Origin: PALSA-612 sp963773055
GTDB lineage: Bacteria > Actinomycetota > Thermoleophilia > Gaiellales > Gaiellaceae
Direction of reading: 5' to 3'
Assembly (NCBI GenBank): GCA_963773055.1
Contig: CAVYZL010000006.1
Coordinates: 1,364,001 to 1,428,000 of the forward strand
DNA length: 64,000 bases
Both the position numbers and the translations under genes were made by a program. Shown here piece by piece: positions 9,530 through 18,806 of the stretch (position 1 is its first letter; each line of letters opens with the position of its first letter). Under the pieces are notes generated by a model. It made no database searches. It was not told the DNA's origin and was given only the letters and a program-made list of their open reading frames with translations.

Positions 9530-10715
9530 ATGCAGGTGGCGTTCCTCCCCCTCGACGGCGTGCGGGTGATCGACGTGACGACGTCGCTCGCCGGGCCTTA
9601 TTGCACCGAGGTGCTGGCCGCGCTCGGCGCGGACGTCGTCAAGGTCGAGCCGCCGTCGGGAGACGAGGCGCGGACGTGGGGGCCGCCGTTCTGGGGCGAC
9701 GAGAGCGCGATGTTCCTCGCGATGAACGCGGGCAAGCGCTCGCTCGCGCTCGACCTCCGGCGAGGCACGGACGTGCTGCTGAGGCTCGCAGACGGCGCCG
9801 ACGTGTTTCTCCAGAGCCTGCGGCCGGGCCATGCCGAGGAGCGCGGCTTCGGGCCGGATGCGCTGCGCGAGCGGAACCCCCGGCTCGTCTACGGGACGAT
9901 CAGCGCGTTCGGCGGCACCGGTCCGTGGAGCGCGCTGCCGGGCTACGACCCGCTGGCGCAGGCAGCGGGCGGCATCCTCTCGGTGACGGGCGAGCCCGAT
10001 CGGCCGGGCGTCCGCGTTGGCGTCTCGCTGGTCGACCAGGGCACGGGCATGTGGGCGGCGCTCGGCGTGCTCGCCGCGCTGATGGAGCGCGAGCGCACCG
10101 GCGAGGGCAGCACGGTCGACGTCTCGCTCTACGAGACGGCGATCGCGTACATGGCGTACCACCTCACCGGCTACCTCGGCTCGGGTGTCGTGCCCGGGAG
10201 AACGGGCACCGGCTTCCCGTCGATCGCGCCGTACCAGGTCTTCCGTACGGCGGACGGCGCGCTGATGGTCGCGGCGGCGAACGACCGTCTGTTCGTCGCG
10301 GCTCTGCGAGGCGCTGGGCATGCCGGAGCTCGCCAGCGACGCGCGGTTCGCGACGAACCCGCTGCGCGTCGAACATCGCGATGCGCTCGTCTCGCTCCTC
10401 GCCGATCGCTTCGTCACGAAGAGCACGGACGCGTGGCTTTCGGCGCTCGCGGAGGCGGGCGTGCCAGCCGCGCCCGTCCAGAACGCGGCGCAGGTCGCAG
10501 AGGCGGAGCAGACGGCCGCGCTCGGCATCCTCCAGGAGCTCGGCGGCGTCCGCATCCCGGCGCTCCCCCTCTCGTCCGATGGTGAGCGGGTCGTGCACCG
10601 CGCACCGCCTCCCGCGCTCGGGGCCGACACCGCGGCGATCCTCGCCGATGCGGGGTACTCGGAGCCCGAGATCGACGACCTCGTCGCGGCGGGAATCGTT
10701 AGGCTGGCATCGTGA
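9530..10715 (+). CDS. CaiB/BaiF family CoA transferase (frameshifted)
   Basis: This class III CoA transferase moves CoA between organic acids. Family marks are LPLDGVRVIDVTTSLAGPYCTEVLAALGADVVKVEPP at the N terminus, the SLDLR-like motif (RSLALDLRRG), the catalytic-region LVDQGTGMW and the C-terminal GVPAAPVQNAAQV. One extra base near 10300 breaks the frame after NDRLFVA; the second frame continues with LCEALGMPELASDARF. The conceptual protein is about 394 residues, normal for the family. GTG codons at 9518 and 9521 are possible earlier starts. The substrate acid is not evident, and the downstream genes do not indicate one. Confidence 0.9.
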
Positions 10716-11773
10716 GCGTCACGCTGCTCGTCGGGACGAGGAAGGGCCTCTTCCAGCTCCACTCGGACGACCGGCGTTCGTGGACCCTTGACGAGCCGAC
10801 GCTCGAAGGCTGGGACATCCTCCACGCGATCGTCGACAAGCGGGACGGCACGCTCTACACGGCCGCGAACACGTATCCGTACGGCGGCACCGTCCAGCGC
10901 TCGAGCGACATGGGCAAGACGTGGGAGCGCACCGAGGAGATCGGTCTGCCGGAGGAGACGGGCCTGACGCTCGAGAAGACGTGGCACGTGCGGCCGGGCA
11001 ACGAGCCCGGTGAGCTCTGGCTCGGCGCCGCTCCCGGCGCGTTGCTCCGCTCGACCGACGGCGCGAAGACGTTCGAGACGGTCATGAGCCTCACCCAGCA
11101 CGAGACGCGAGACCAGTGGAATCCCGGCGCTGGCGGCATGTGTTGCCACTCGATCCAGCTCGACGCAACGAATCCCGAACGGATGTACATCGCGATCTCC
11201 GCAGCGGGCGCATTCCGCACGGACAACGGTGCGGAGTCGTGGCGGCCGATCAACAAGAACGTCTCCGCCGGCTTCATGCCCGATCCGTATCCCGAGGTCG
11301 GTCAGTGCGTCCACAAGCTCCTTGCGCATCCCACGAAGCCTGAGCGTCTGTGGCAGCAGAATCACTGCGGCGTCTACCGCTCTGACGACCACGGCGACAC
11401 GTGGGAGCGACTGGACGGCAACGGCCTTCCAGGCGAATTCGGCTTCCCGATCCTGATCCACCCGAACGACCCGGACGTCGCCTGGGTGATCCCCGAGGTC
11501 GGAGCCGAGAACCGCGTCACCGCGAACGGCCGACTCGGCGTCTACCGCACGCGCGACGCGGGCGCCTCGTGGGAGTTACTGACTAACGGACTGCCTGACC
11601 AGGCGTGGACGGGCGTCCTGCGAGAGGCATCGTCGTCTGACGGTCTCGACCCCGTGGGCCTCTACTTCGGCACGCAGGGCGGCTCGGTCTGGGTCTCACC
11701 GGCCGAGGGCGACGAATGGATCGAGGCCGCCTCGAACCTGCCGCCGATCCTCTCCGTCGAAGCGGTGTGGTAA
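10712..11773 (+). CDS. BNR/YVTN-type beta-propeller protein (sialidase-like)
   Basis: The 353-residue protein consists of BNR/Asp-box repeats: RSSDMGKTWE, RSTDGAKTFE, RTDNGAESWR, RSDDHGDTWE and RTRDAGASWE, each S/T-x-D-x-G-x-T/S-W. This predicts a soluble beta-propeller of the exo-sialidase superfamily. No signal peptide is seen (MSVTLLVGTRKGLF), and the conserved start TRKGLF is typical of a cytoplasmic family with no defined reaction. Its GTG start overlaps the CoA-transferase stop (GTGA) and its end overlaps the next gene, so the three are translationally coupled. Calling it a glycosidase would go beyond the evidence. Confidence 0.85.
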   Translation: MSVTLLVGTRKGLFQLHSDDRRSWTLDEPTLEGWDILHAIVDKRDGTLYTAANTYPYGGTVQRSSDMGKTWERTEEIGLPEETGLTLEKTWHVRPGNEPGELWLGAAPGALLRSTDGAKTFETVMSLTQHETRDQWNPGAGGMCCHSIQLDATNPERMYIAISAAGAFRTDNGAESWRPINKNVSAGFMPDPYPEVGQCVHKLLAHPTKPERLWQQNHCGVYRSDDHGDTWERLDGNGLPGEFGFPILIHPNDPDVAWVIPEVGAENRVTANGRLGVYRTRDAGASWELLTNGLPDQAWTGVLREASSSDGLDPVGLYFGTQGGSVWVSPAEGDEWIEAASNLPPILSVEAVW

Positions 11774-12024
11774 CCGTCCTCCTGCCCTCGATCCTCGCGG
11801 CCGAGGCTGGTGGGCAGAACCGGTTCGATCTCGACGTGGACACCGTCGGCGACGCATTGCGCGCGCTGCCGGTCGCGAACATGCTCTTCGACGAGCGCGG
11901 TGAGCTTCGGCGGCTCGTCAACGTCTACGTGGACGGCACCGATATCCGCGGTGGCGACGGCGTGGAGACGCCGCTCGAGGGCGGCGAATCGATTCGCGTC
12001 GTTCAGGCCGTCGCAGGCGGCTGA
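11767..12024 (+). CDS. MoaD/ThiS-like ubiquitin-fold protein ending in Gly-Gly
   Basis: This 85-residue protein has the beta-grasp pattern of MoaD/ThiS (VTVLLPSILAAEAGG ... VNVYVDGTDIR ... LEGGESIRVVQAVAGG). It ends exactly in the diglycine that is activated by an E1-like enzyme for sulfur transfer or protein conjugation. The GTG start at 11767 overlaps the BNR gene by seven bases. Pairing of a BNR propeller with a small ubiquitin-like protein appears elsewhere in actinobacteria, but its purpose is not established. No E1-like or molybdopterin gene is nearby. The stop overlaps the convergent regulator by 22 bases. Confidence 0.85.
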   Translation: MVTVLLPSILAAEAGGQNRFDLDVDTVGDALRALPVANMLFDERGELRRLVNVYVDGTDIRGGDGVETPLEGGESIRVVQAVAGG

Positions 12025-14899
12025 GGCGCCAACTCGGCGAGCTTCGCGCGCAGGATGCGCTCGTGAGCGATGCTCCCCTTCTGCTCGGCGAGGGCGATCG
12101 CCTCTTCCAGCACGTCGCGGGCCTCCTCGGAGCCGATCAGTCGCATCGAGCACGTCGGCGAGAGCAGACAGCGCCCTGATCCGATCCCGTCGTAAGTCGG
12201 AGCGCGCCGAGATCGCGACGCCTTCCCGGGCCCGCTCTTCGGCGGCAACAGGTCGCCATCGAGCAGGAGCAGCGCAACCTGGCTGCAGCGAAGGCCGATC
12301 TGGGCGTCGATGTCGTCCTCGATCGTGTAGCGAGCAGCGAGCTCGACCGCCCTCCGCGACTCGTCCCCTCGCCCCTGAAGAACGAGCGCGTCGACGAACG
12401 GCGCCACGAGGCTCACGTAGTGACCCCAGTCGCCGATTCGCTCAAGCACCTCGAGCTCGGCGCGGAGCAGGCGCTCCGCCTCGCGCCGTCTCCGGCGAGC
12501 AGCGCCACGTCGGCCGCCACCGCGCGCGACGACATCCCGAGCCCTCTGCGGCGAGGAGATCTGCTTCGGCGACGAGGGCACGAGCCGTGTCGAAGTCGTC
12601 GCGCATGGCGGCGACGACGGCAGACGTCCGATAACGCGATCATCTCGAGCCGTCTGCTCCCGGGCGCACGTCGACGAAGATCGTCGACGAGATCCGCCAT
12701 CGCCGCGACGCTTGTCGGGCCGTGACGCGCGGCGACCAGGATGCTCCGGAGGATCTCTGCCTCCAGAGTCGGGTCTCCCGCCTCACGGGCGTGATCGGCA
12801 GCCTGCTCGAGGTCGGCGATCGCGCCCTCTGCTTCGCCTCGCCAGAACCGCATCTGGCCGGCGAGGTAGAGCGCGTTGGCAAGACCCGCCAGGTCGCCGG
12901 TCGCCTCGAAGACGCGAATCGCCTCCTCGAGTGGAGGCCTCATGGCCTCGTGGCTCGCCTGAGGATCCATGTGGAGCCAGAGATAGAGGTCGGCGACGGA
13001 CGCGTCCGCCGCGATCGCAAGCTCACCGCGCACCGTGCCCTGGTCGATCGCCTCCAGAAGCAGCGCCTTCGCGCGGTCCCACTCGCCCTGATCTGTCAGC
13101 GCCCGGCCGAGCATCGGCAGCAGGGCCAAGCGATCGTGGTCGTCGCCAGGGAAAAGCCCTTCGGCGCGCCCGAGGAGATCGGCAGCGGCGGACAGGTCCC
13201 TCGCTGGTACGCGCGCCGGCCCGCCGCGGCGAGATGCTGAGCGGCCCTTGCCGCGAGCTCGCGGCTTCGATCCGTCTCGGGGCCGATCTCGAGGAGACAG
13301 CGCGTGCGCCTGCTCCAGGTGGTAGCCGAGGATCTCCTCGAACTCGTCGCCGCGGCCATCCAGCCAGCCGGCGAAGCGCTCGTGGAGGTCGGCGCGCTGC
13401 GCCTTCGGGATCCGCTCGTAGGCGGCGTCGCGGATGAGGATGTGGCGGAACCGGAACGTGTCGTCGATCGCCTCGTGCGGCCGGATCAGGTCCTTCCGAA
13501 CGAGAGCTGCGAGCTTCGAGCCCTGCGGCCGCCGCCCGTCCGGCGCGAGCTCGGCGAGCGCCTCCCACTCGAAGTCCGCACCGACGACCGACGCACGCTC
13601 GAGGATGCCGCGCTCGTCCTCGGGGAGGCCGTCCAGACGAGCTGCGAGCAGTGCCTGGATCGTCGCCGGAACTTCGTCCGGGGATGCGCCGTCGGCGATC
13701 ATCGCGAGCAGCTGCTCGACGAACAGTGGGTTGCCCTCGGCCACGTCGCGGATCCGCCCGCGCGCCTCGTCGTCGAGCGGAGCGCCGCCGAGCAGGCTCT
13801 CGATCAGCTCGTCGGACTCATCGCCCGTGAGCGGCTCGAGCGTGATCGCGTCGCCGCTCCATGCGGTCCGCACATCGCGAAAGTCCGGGCGGGCCAGGCA
13901 GAGCAGAAGCATCGGCGCATCACGCGACCAGTCGGCCACGTGCTCGATCAAATCGAGGAGCGGCGACTCTGCCCAGTGAATGTCCTCGAAGACGAGCGTC
14001 AATGGACGCGCCCGTGCCCGGGCCTCCAGCCACTTCCGGACCTCCCACGCGACGTCCTCCGGCGAGCCGGCTGCGAGCGCCGACCCCCAGTCGTCCTCGG
14101 CACGCGCCTGGCGGAAGATCTCCGCGAGCGGCCAGTAGGTGATTCCCTCGCCGTACGGCAGGCAGCGCCCGACAAACACGTTCGCCTGGTTCTCGAGCGA
14201 CGCCGCCACCTCGCGGGCGAGCCGCGTCTTGCCGATGCCGGGCGGCCCGAACGCGGTGACCAGGCGGCACGAGCGCTCGGCGAGCGCCTCGTCGAAGGCC
14301 GCCCGCACGCGCGCCAGCTCACCCTGACGGCCCACGAACGGCGCGTCGAGCCGCCGCTCGAACGCCGGTGCGCCCTCGACGACACGGAGGAGGCGGAATG
14401 CGGGCACCGGCTCGGGCTTCCCTTTCGCCTGGACGGGCTCGACCGCTTCCACCTCGACCGCGTCGCGCGCGAGCTGCAGCGTGGGATCCCCAAGCAAGAT
14501 CTCGCCCGGCTCTGCGGCCTGCTCGAGCCGCGCGGCGACGTTGACCGCGTCGCCCGTGACGAGCGCGTCGCCCGCCCCCGCGACCACCTCGCCCGTGTTG
14601 ACGCCGATCCGCGCCTCGAATCCCAGCGCGGCGACAGCGTCGCGCAGCTCGACCGCGGCGCGGAGCGCGCGGAGGGCGTCGTCCTCGTGGAGGACGGGAA
14701 CGCCGAAGACCGCCATCACCGCGTCGCCGATGAACTTCTCGACCGTTCCGCCGTGCCGCTCGAGCGCCGTACGGGCGTCCTCGAAATAGCGCGACTGGAG
14801 AGAACGGAGCGCCTCGGGGTCGAGCTGGTCGCCGGTGCTCGTATAGCCCGCGAGGTCGCAGAAGAGGACGGTTACGACCTTTCGGCACGATGCGCGCAC
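12003..14899 (-). CDS. Class III adenylate cyclase-STAND ATPase-TPR regulator (multiply frameshifted)
   Basis: The N terminus is a class III nucleotide cyclase domain with metal-binding and catalytic residues in place (LFCDLAGYT, KFIGDAVMAVFG, GDAVNVAARLEQ). An AAA/STAND ATPase follows (FVGRQGEL about residue 195, Walker A GPPGIGKTR, a DIHWAESPLLDLIE Walker B region). The C-terminal third is TPR-like helical repeats. The first roughly 530 residues are uninterrupted, but the TPR part needs several frame changes (about 13305, 13210, 12640, 12520, 12230 and 12150). The GTG start at 14899 is 19 bases after nadA on the same strand, so transcription may run through. Expected role: signal-responsive cyclase or regulator. 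If the frameshifts are real, it is a pseudogene. Confidence 0.85.
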
Positions 14900-14918
14900 G
14901 CTCGAAGCGTAGTGCGAG

Positions 14919-15854
14919 CTACCCGATCGCCACCATGCGGTCGATGGCGAGCTTCGCCTTGGCCGCGATCTCCGGGTCGACCTCGACCTGGAACTTCCAG
15001 TCGCGGAGGGAGTCGCGGAGCTTCTCGAGCGTGATCATCTTCATGTACTTGCAGATCGCCCGCTCGGAGACGGCCTCGAACGTCTTCTCCGGGACGTCCT
15101 TCTTCAGGCGGTGGAGGATGCCCGTCTCCGTCGCGATCAGGAACCGCTGCTTCGGCGACTCCTTCGCGAAGCGAATCATGCTCTCGGTGCCGAGGATGTG
15201 CGTCTTGTCGTCGCCGAACGCCATGCACTGGCTTGCGCACCCGCATTCCGGGTGGACGAGGAACTCCGCGTCGGGCGCCTCCTCACGCCAGCGCGTGATG
15301 TCCTCCGGACGGATGCCCGCGTGGACGTGGCACTCACCCATCCAGACATTCAGCTTGCGGCCGGTGACCTTCTCGAGCCAGACGCCCATGTAGAGATCCG
15401 GGAGGAAGAGAATCTCCTGGTCTTCGGGGATCGCCTCGATCACGGCTTGGGCGTTCCCCGACGTGCAGCAGTAGTCGGTCTGCGCCTTCACGTCGGCGGT
15501 TGTGTTCACGTAGGAGACGACGACCGCGTCCGGGTGCTCGGCTTTCCAGTCGCGTAGCTGATCGGCCGTGATCGAGGCGGCGAGCGAGCAGCCGGCGTCG
15601 AGATCGGGGATCAGCACCGTCTTCTCCGGCGAGAGGATCTTCGCCGTCTCGGCCATGAAGTGGACGCCGCAGAAGACGATCGCCTCGGCGTCCGTCGCAG
15701 CCGCCTCGCGCGACAGGCCGAGCGAGTCGCCGACGTAGTCCGCGACATCCTGCACCTCGGGCACCTGGTAGTTGTGGGCGAGGATGACCGCGTCGCGTTC
15801 CCGCGCGAGCGCCTTCACCTCGTCCTGCATCAGTGTGATGGTCCCGGTCGTCAT
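14919..15854 (-). CDS. nadA: Quinolinate synthase A
   Basis: NadA condenses iminoaspartate with dihydroxyacetone phosphate to make quinolinate, the second step of de novo NAD synthesis; it uses a 4Fe-4S cluster. The 311-residue product has the conserved ILAHNYQVPEVQDVADYVGDSL start, FCGVHFMAETAKIL, the YVNTTADVKAQTDYCCTS segment, GECHVHAG and HPECGCASQC, which hold the cluster cysteines. The ATG overlaps the nadC stop by four bases (ATGA). The gene is intact and is the last of nadB-nadC-nadA. Confidence 0.97.
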   Translation of the reverse strand: MTTGTITLMQDEVKALARERDAVILAHNYQVPEVQDVADYVGDSLGLSREAAATDAEAIVFCGVHFMAETAKILSPEKTVLIPDLDAGCSLAASITADQLRDWKAEHPDAVVVSYVNTTADVKAQTDYCCTSGNAQAVIEAIPEDQEILFLPDLYMGVWLEKVTGRKLNVWMGECHVHAGIRPEDITRWREEAPDAEFLVHPECGCASQCMAFGDDKTHILGTESMIRFAKESPKQRFLIATETGILHRLKKDVPEKTFEAVSERAICKYMKMITLEKLRDSLRDWKFQVEVDPEIAAKAKLAIDRMVAIG

Positions 15855-16661
15855 GGAAGCACCTCCAGAGAGACGTCGAGCGAGCGGGCAGAGTGCGTGA
15901 GCGCGCCGACGGAGACGAAGTCGACGCCCGTCTCGGCGACGTCGCGGACGGTCTCGAGCGTTACGCCACCTGACGCCTCGAGCTTCGCGCGGCCGGCGGT
16001 CAGGGCGACTGCGGCGCGGAGCTCGTCCGAGCGGCATGTTGTCGAGGAGGATCGTGTCGGCGCCGGCGTCGATCGCCTCCTGCACCTGCGAAAGCGTCTC
16101 CGCCTCGACCTCGATCGGTAGGCCGTTTCCGTTCTCGCGGGCGCGGCGGACGGCCGTCGCGACGCCACCGGCGAGGCGCAGGTGGTTGTCCTTGATCAGG
16201 ATCGCGTCATAGAGCCCGGCTCGGTGGTTCGTGCCGCCCCCGCAATCGACCGCGTGCTTCTCGAGCGCCCGCAGGCCCGGTGTCGTCTTCCGCGTGTCGA
16301 GGATCACGGCGCCTGTGCCCTCGACGGCGTCGACGTAGCGGCGCGTCAGCGTCGCGATGCCGGAGAGGCGGCCGATCAGGTTGAGTGCAAGCCGTTCGCC
16401 GGCGAGCACGCCCCGCGCGGGGCCCTCGACGGTCGCGATCGGACCGGGCTCGCACATGGCTCCTTCGGACACGAGCGGGCTCAGGAAAACGGCAAGGCCA
16501 GAAAAGACCTCCTTTGCAACATCGAGTCCACAGACGACGCCGGGCTCCTTGAGGCGGATCTCTGCAGTGCACTGCTCGTTCTCGCCGAAGAGGGCGGTCG
16601 ACGTGACATCGCCGAGGCCGACGTCCTCGGCCAGCCAGGCACCGGTGTCGGACACGGTCAT
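15851..16661 (-). CDS. nadC: Nicotinate-nucleotide pyrophosphorylase, carboxylating (frameshifted)
   Basis: NadC converts quinolinate and PRPP to nicotinate mononucleotide, joining the NadB/NadA route to NAD. Recognisable segments are EDVGLGDVTS, LNLIGRLSGIAT, ILDTRKTTPGLRALEKHAV, GGGTNHRAGLYDAILIKDNHL and the C-terminal LEASGGVTLETVRDVAETGVDFVSVGALTHS. One extra C near 16033 shifts the frame after LLDNMP, and the sequence resumes with SDELRAAVALT. The ATG at 16661 overlaps the nadB stop (ATGA) and was preferred over an ATG two codons upstream. Conceptual length about 269 residues, normal for the family. Confidence 0.93.
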
Positions 16662-18058
16662 CGCCATGTCTCGAGCTCCACGGTCTCGTCGGCGCCGAGG
16701 ACGCTGTGGCGGGCGAATGCTTCGCTCTCGAACGGGAAGTCGATGCGGAAATGGCCGCCGCGGCTCTCTTCGCGTGCGAGCGCGCACTTTGCAATCAATC
16801 TCGCAAGCAGGTGTGGCGACCGGGCAAGCCGCCCGAGCCCCACCGCGTCGCGGATCAGCCCCGCCTCGCGCCACATCTCCTCCTGGAGCTCCGGCGTCAC
16901 CTGTGGATCGTTCGCTACAGGGACTGTCCCTGGGACATGGCTGTTTGCGGCTGGGTCGGAAAGGGCGGCGAGGGCGGCGCGGCGGCCGAAGACGAGGCAC
17001 TCGAGCAACGAGTTCGAAGCCAGCCGGTTCGCTCCGTGGACTCCAGTACAAGCGCACTCGCCTGCGGCGTAGAGCCCGGGAACGTCCGTGCGGCCGTCGA
17101 GGTCCGTGACAACCCCGCCCATCGTGTAGTGCGCGGCGGGCGAGACGGGAATCGGCTCCGACGCGGGATCGAAGCCCTCCTCCTCGAGCGCCTCCATTAG
17201 CGCGGGGAAGCGGTCCCGGTCGATCAAGCGCAGGTCGAGGAGAGCGGTGCCGCGCTCGGCGACGGCGCGCGCGACGACGTCGCGCGGCGCAAGCTCGTCC
17301 GTGAAGCGATGCCCCTCGGCGTCGATGAGCACGGCGCCCTCACCGCGGAGCGCCTCGGACAGGAGGAGCCCGTTGCCGTCGAGCACGGTCGGGTGGAACT
17401 GGACGAACTCGAGGTCGGCGAGCCTGGCGCCGGCGCGGAACGCCATCGCCATCCCGTCGCCCGTCGCGCCCGGAGGGTTCGTCGTGCGCGCCCAGAGCGA
17501 CGCGAGGCCGCCTGTTGCGAGCAGCGTCGCGCGCGCGTTGATCTCCCGCCGCTCCGTGACGATCCCCGCGCAGCGGCCGCCGCCGACAGCCACGCCCCGG
17601 ACGAGCTCACCCTCTGAGACGGCGATCCTCGGGTGCTCGAGCACGCGCTCGACGAGCACGCGCAGGATCTCCTTCCCGGTCGCCGCGCCCGCGACGTGCA
17701 GCACGCGCCGGCGCGAATGGCCGCCCTCGAGGCCAGGCTCCGAGTCGAACGGGACGCCGAGCGCGACGAGGTCCATCGCCCGCGCCGGAGCGTCCTCGAC
17801 GAGCGCGCGGACGGCGCTCTCGCGGCACAGGCCCCGGCCCGCGCGGATCGTGTCGTCTGCGTGCCGCTCGGGACTGTCGTCCTCGCCGAGCGCCGCCGCG
17901 ACGCCGCCCTGCGCGAGATAGCTCGCCGACGAGCGCAACTTCCCCTTCGTGAGCACGAGCACGTCGGCCTCCTCGGCGACGCAGAGAGCGGCGTAGAGCC
18001 CCGCCACCCCGCCGCCGACAACGGCGAGGTCGTAGTTGGATCCCGATTTCGTCATCAT
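16658..18058 (-). CDS. nadB: L-aspartate oxidase
   Basis: NadB oxidises L-aspartate to iminoaspartate with FAD, the first step of de novo NAD synthesis. The 466-residue product has the dinucleotide-binding VVGGGVAGLYAAL, SSASYLAQGGVAAAL, HVAGAATGKEIL, the QFHPTVL segment, HRFTDELAPRDVVARAV and ASNSLLECLVFGRRAA. It ends with the helical C-terminal domain. A 19-bp double palindrome (16919-16937) encodes VPGTVPV in the linker before that domain and does not disturb the frame. The gene is first in nadB-nadC-nadA and faces nrtR across a 32-bp region with a palindromic operator candidate. Confidence 0.96.
   Translation of the reverse strand: MMTKSGSNYDLAVVGGGVAGLYAALCVAEEADVLVLTKGKLRSSASYLAQGGVAAALGEDDSPERHADDTIRAGRGLCRESAVRALVEDAPARAMDLVALGVPFDSEPGLEGGHSRRRVLHVAGAATGKEILRVLVERVLEHPRIAVSEGELVRGVAVGGGRCAGIVTERREINARATLLATGGLASLWARTTNPPGATGDGMAMAFRAGARLADLEFVQFHPTVLDGNGLLLSEALRGEGAVLIDAEGHRFTDELAPRDVVARAVAERGTALLDLRLIDRDRFPALMEALEEEGFDPASEPIPVSPAAHYTMGGVVTDLDGRTDVPGLYAAGECACTGVHGANRLASNSLLECLVFGRRAALAALSDPAANSHVPGTVPVANDPQVTPELQEEMWREAGLIRDAVGLGRLARSPHLLARLIAKCALAREESRGGHFRIDFPFESEAFARHSVLGADETVELETWR
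16919..16937. repeat. Double palindrome inside nadB
   Basis: Two overlapping perfect palindromes, AGGGAC-T-GTCCCT and TGTCCC-T-GGGACA, each with a single T centre, lie in the linker region of nadB. They keep the frame and add a VPGTVPV stretch before the C-terminal domain. The shape (short arms around one T) is the same as that of the 61019-61035 palindrome, so both may belong to a dispersed small-repeat family; copy number needs the genome. Confidence 0.5.
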
Positions 18059-18065
18059 TCTGCTA

Positions 18066-18088
18066 GTTTTAGCCTCAGAGTCGATAAC
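18066..18088. promoter_or_regulatory. Candidate NrtR operator
   Basis: A 23-bp imperfect palindrome has left arm GTTTTAGCCTC and right arm GAGTCGATAAC around a central A; eight of eleven arm positions pair. It lies in the 32-bp gap between the divergent nadB and nrtR starts. NrtR is known to bind palindromes at its target NAD genes and to autoregulate, so one site here could control both directions. The exact Thermoleophilia motif is not known to me. Confidence 0.6.
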
Positions 18089-18090
18089 CT

Positions 18091-18798
18091 GTGAACGAGT
18101 CTACCAAAGCCGCTTCGGCCACGTCCACGCCCTCCCACGTGACGCTCGCCGCGGTGCTCCAGGTGCGGGCCGGCGCGCTCCAGGCGCTCCTCTGGGAACG
18201 CGGACGCGACCCGTTTCGCGGCGGGTGGTCGCTGCCCGGCGGCTACCTAGTCCCGAACGAGACCCTTGAGGCGTCGATCCGCCGCCACCTCGCCGAGAAG
18301 GTCGACGTCCGCGAGCTCTCCCACCTCGAGCAGCTGGAGACGCTGAGCGAGCCGGACCGCAACCCGTCCGAGTGGCAGCTCGCGACGGCGTACCTCGGTC
18401 TCGTGCCCTCCGACCTCGACCCAACGGTGCCCGCCGATACCGCGTGGCATTGGGTGGACGACCTGCCGCCAATGGCGTTCGACCACGGCGCGATCGTGGT
18501 CGCCGGCCGAGACCGCCTGCGGGCGAAGCTCTCCTACACGAACCTCGGCTTTGCGCTCGCGCCGGAGACGTTCGCGATCTCCGAGCTTCGCGGCCTGTAC
18601 GCCGCGGCGCTCGGGCACGACGTCTCCGCGACGAACCTCCAGCGCGTACTCGTACGCCGTCGCGTGCTCGAGTCGACCGGCGCCCAGCGCCCGCCCGGCC
18701 CGGCAGGCGGCCGTCCAGCGAAGCTCTTCCGCTTTCGCTCGCGGCGCCTCGAGATCACCGATCAGTTCGCGGTGCTGCGCCCACCGGGGATCGGTTGA
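18091..18798 (+). CDS. nrtR: NrtR-type NUDIX transcriptional regulator of NAD metabolism
   Basis: The 235-residue protein has an N-terminal NUDIX-like domain (residues about 15-150; GGWSLPGGYLVPNETLEASIRRHLAEKV in place of a full NUDIX box) and a C-terminal winged-helix domain (ISELRGLYAAALGHDVSATNLQRVLVRRRVLE). This is the layout of NrtR, a repressor that senses ADP-ribose or related NAD metabolites. The catalytic NUDIX box REXXEE is degenerate (RRHLAEKV), as in regulators that bind but do not hydrolyse. Position opposite nadBCA supports the role. The GTG at 18091 lies against the operator palindrome, so the transcript may be leaderless; GTG 18140 is an alternative start. Confidence 0.9.
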   Translation: MNESTKAASATSTPSHVTLAAVLQVRAGALQALLWERGRDPFRGGWSLPGGYLVPNETLEASIRRHLAEKVDVRELSHLEQLETLSEPDRNPSEWQLATAYLGLVPSDLDPTVPADTAWHWVDDLPPMAFDHGAIVVAGRDRLRAKLSYTNLGFALAPETFAISELRGLYAAALGHDVSATNLQRVLVRRRVLESTGAQRPPGPAGGRPAKLFRFRSRRLEITDQFAVLRPPGIG

Positions 18799-18806
18799 AT
18801 GTAGGC

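Noticed and set aside
10712..11773. Calling the BNR protein a sialidase
   Set aside because: Asp-box repeats are visible, but there is no signal peptide and the sialidase catalytic Arg triad, Tyr and Glu could not be identified.
12003..14899. Calling the frameshifted regulators pseudogenes
   Set aside because: Housekeeping genes in the same window show the same single-base errors, so the breaks are not reliable evidence of decay.
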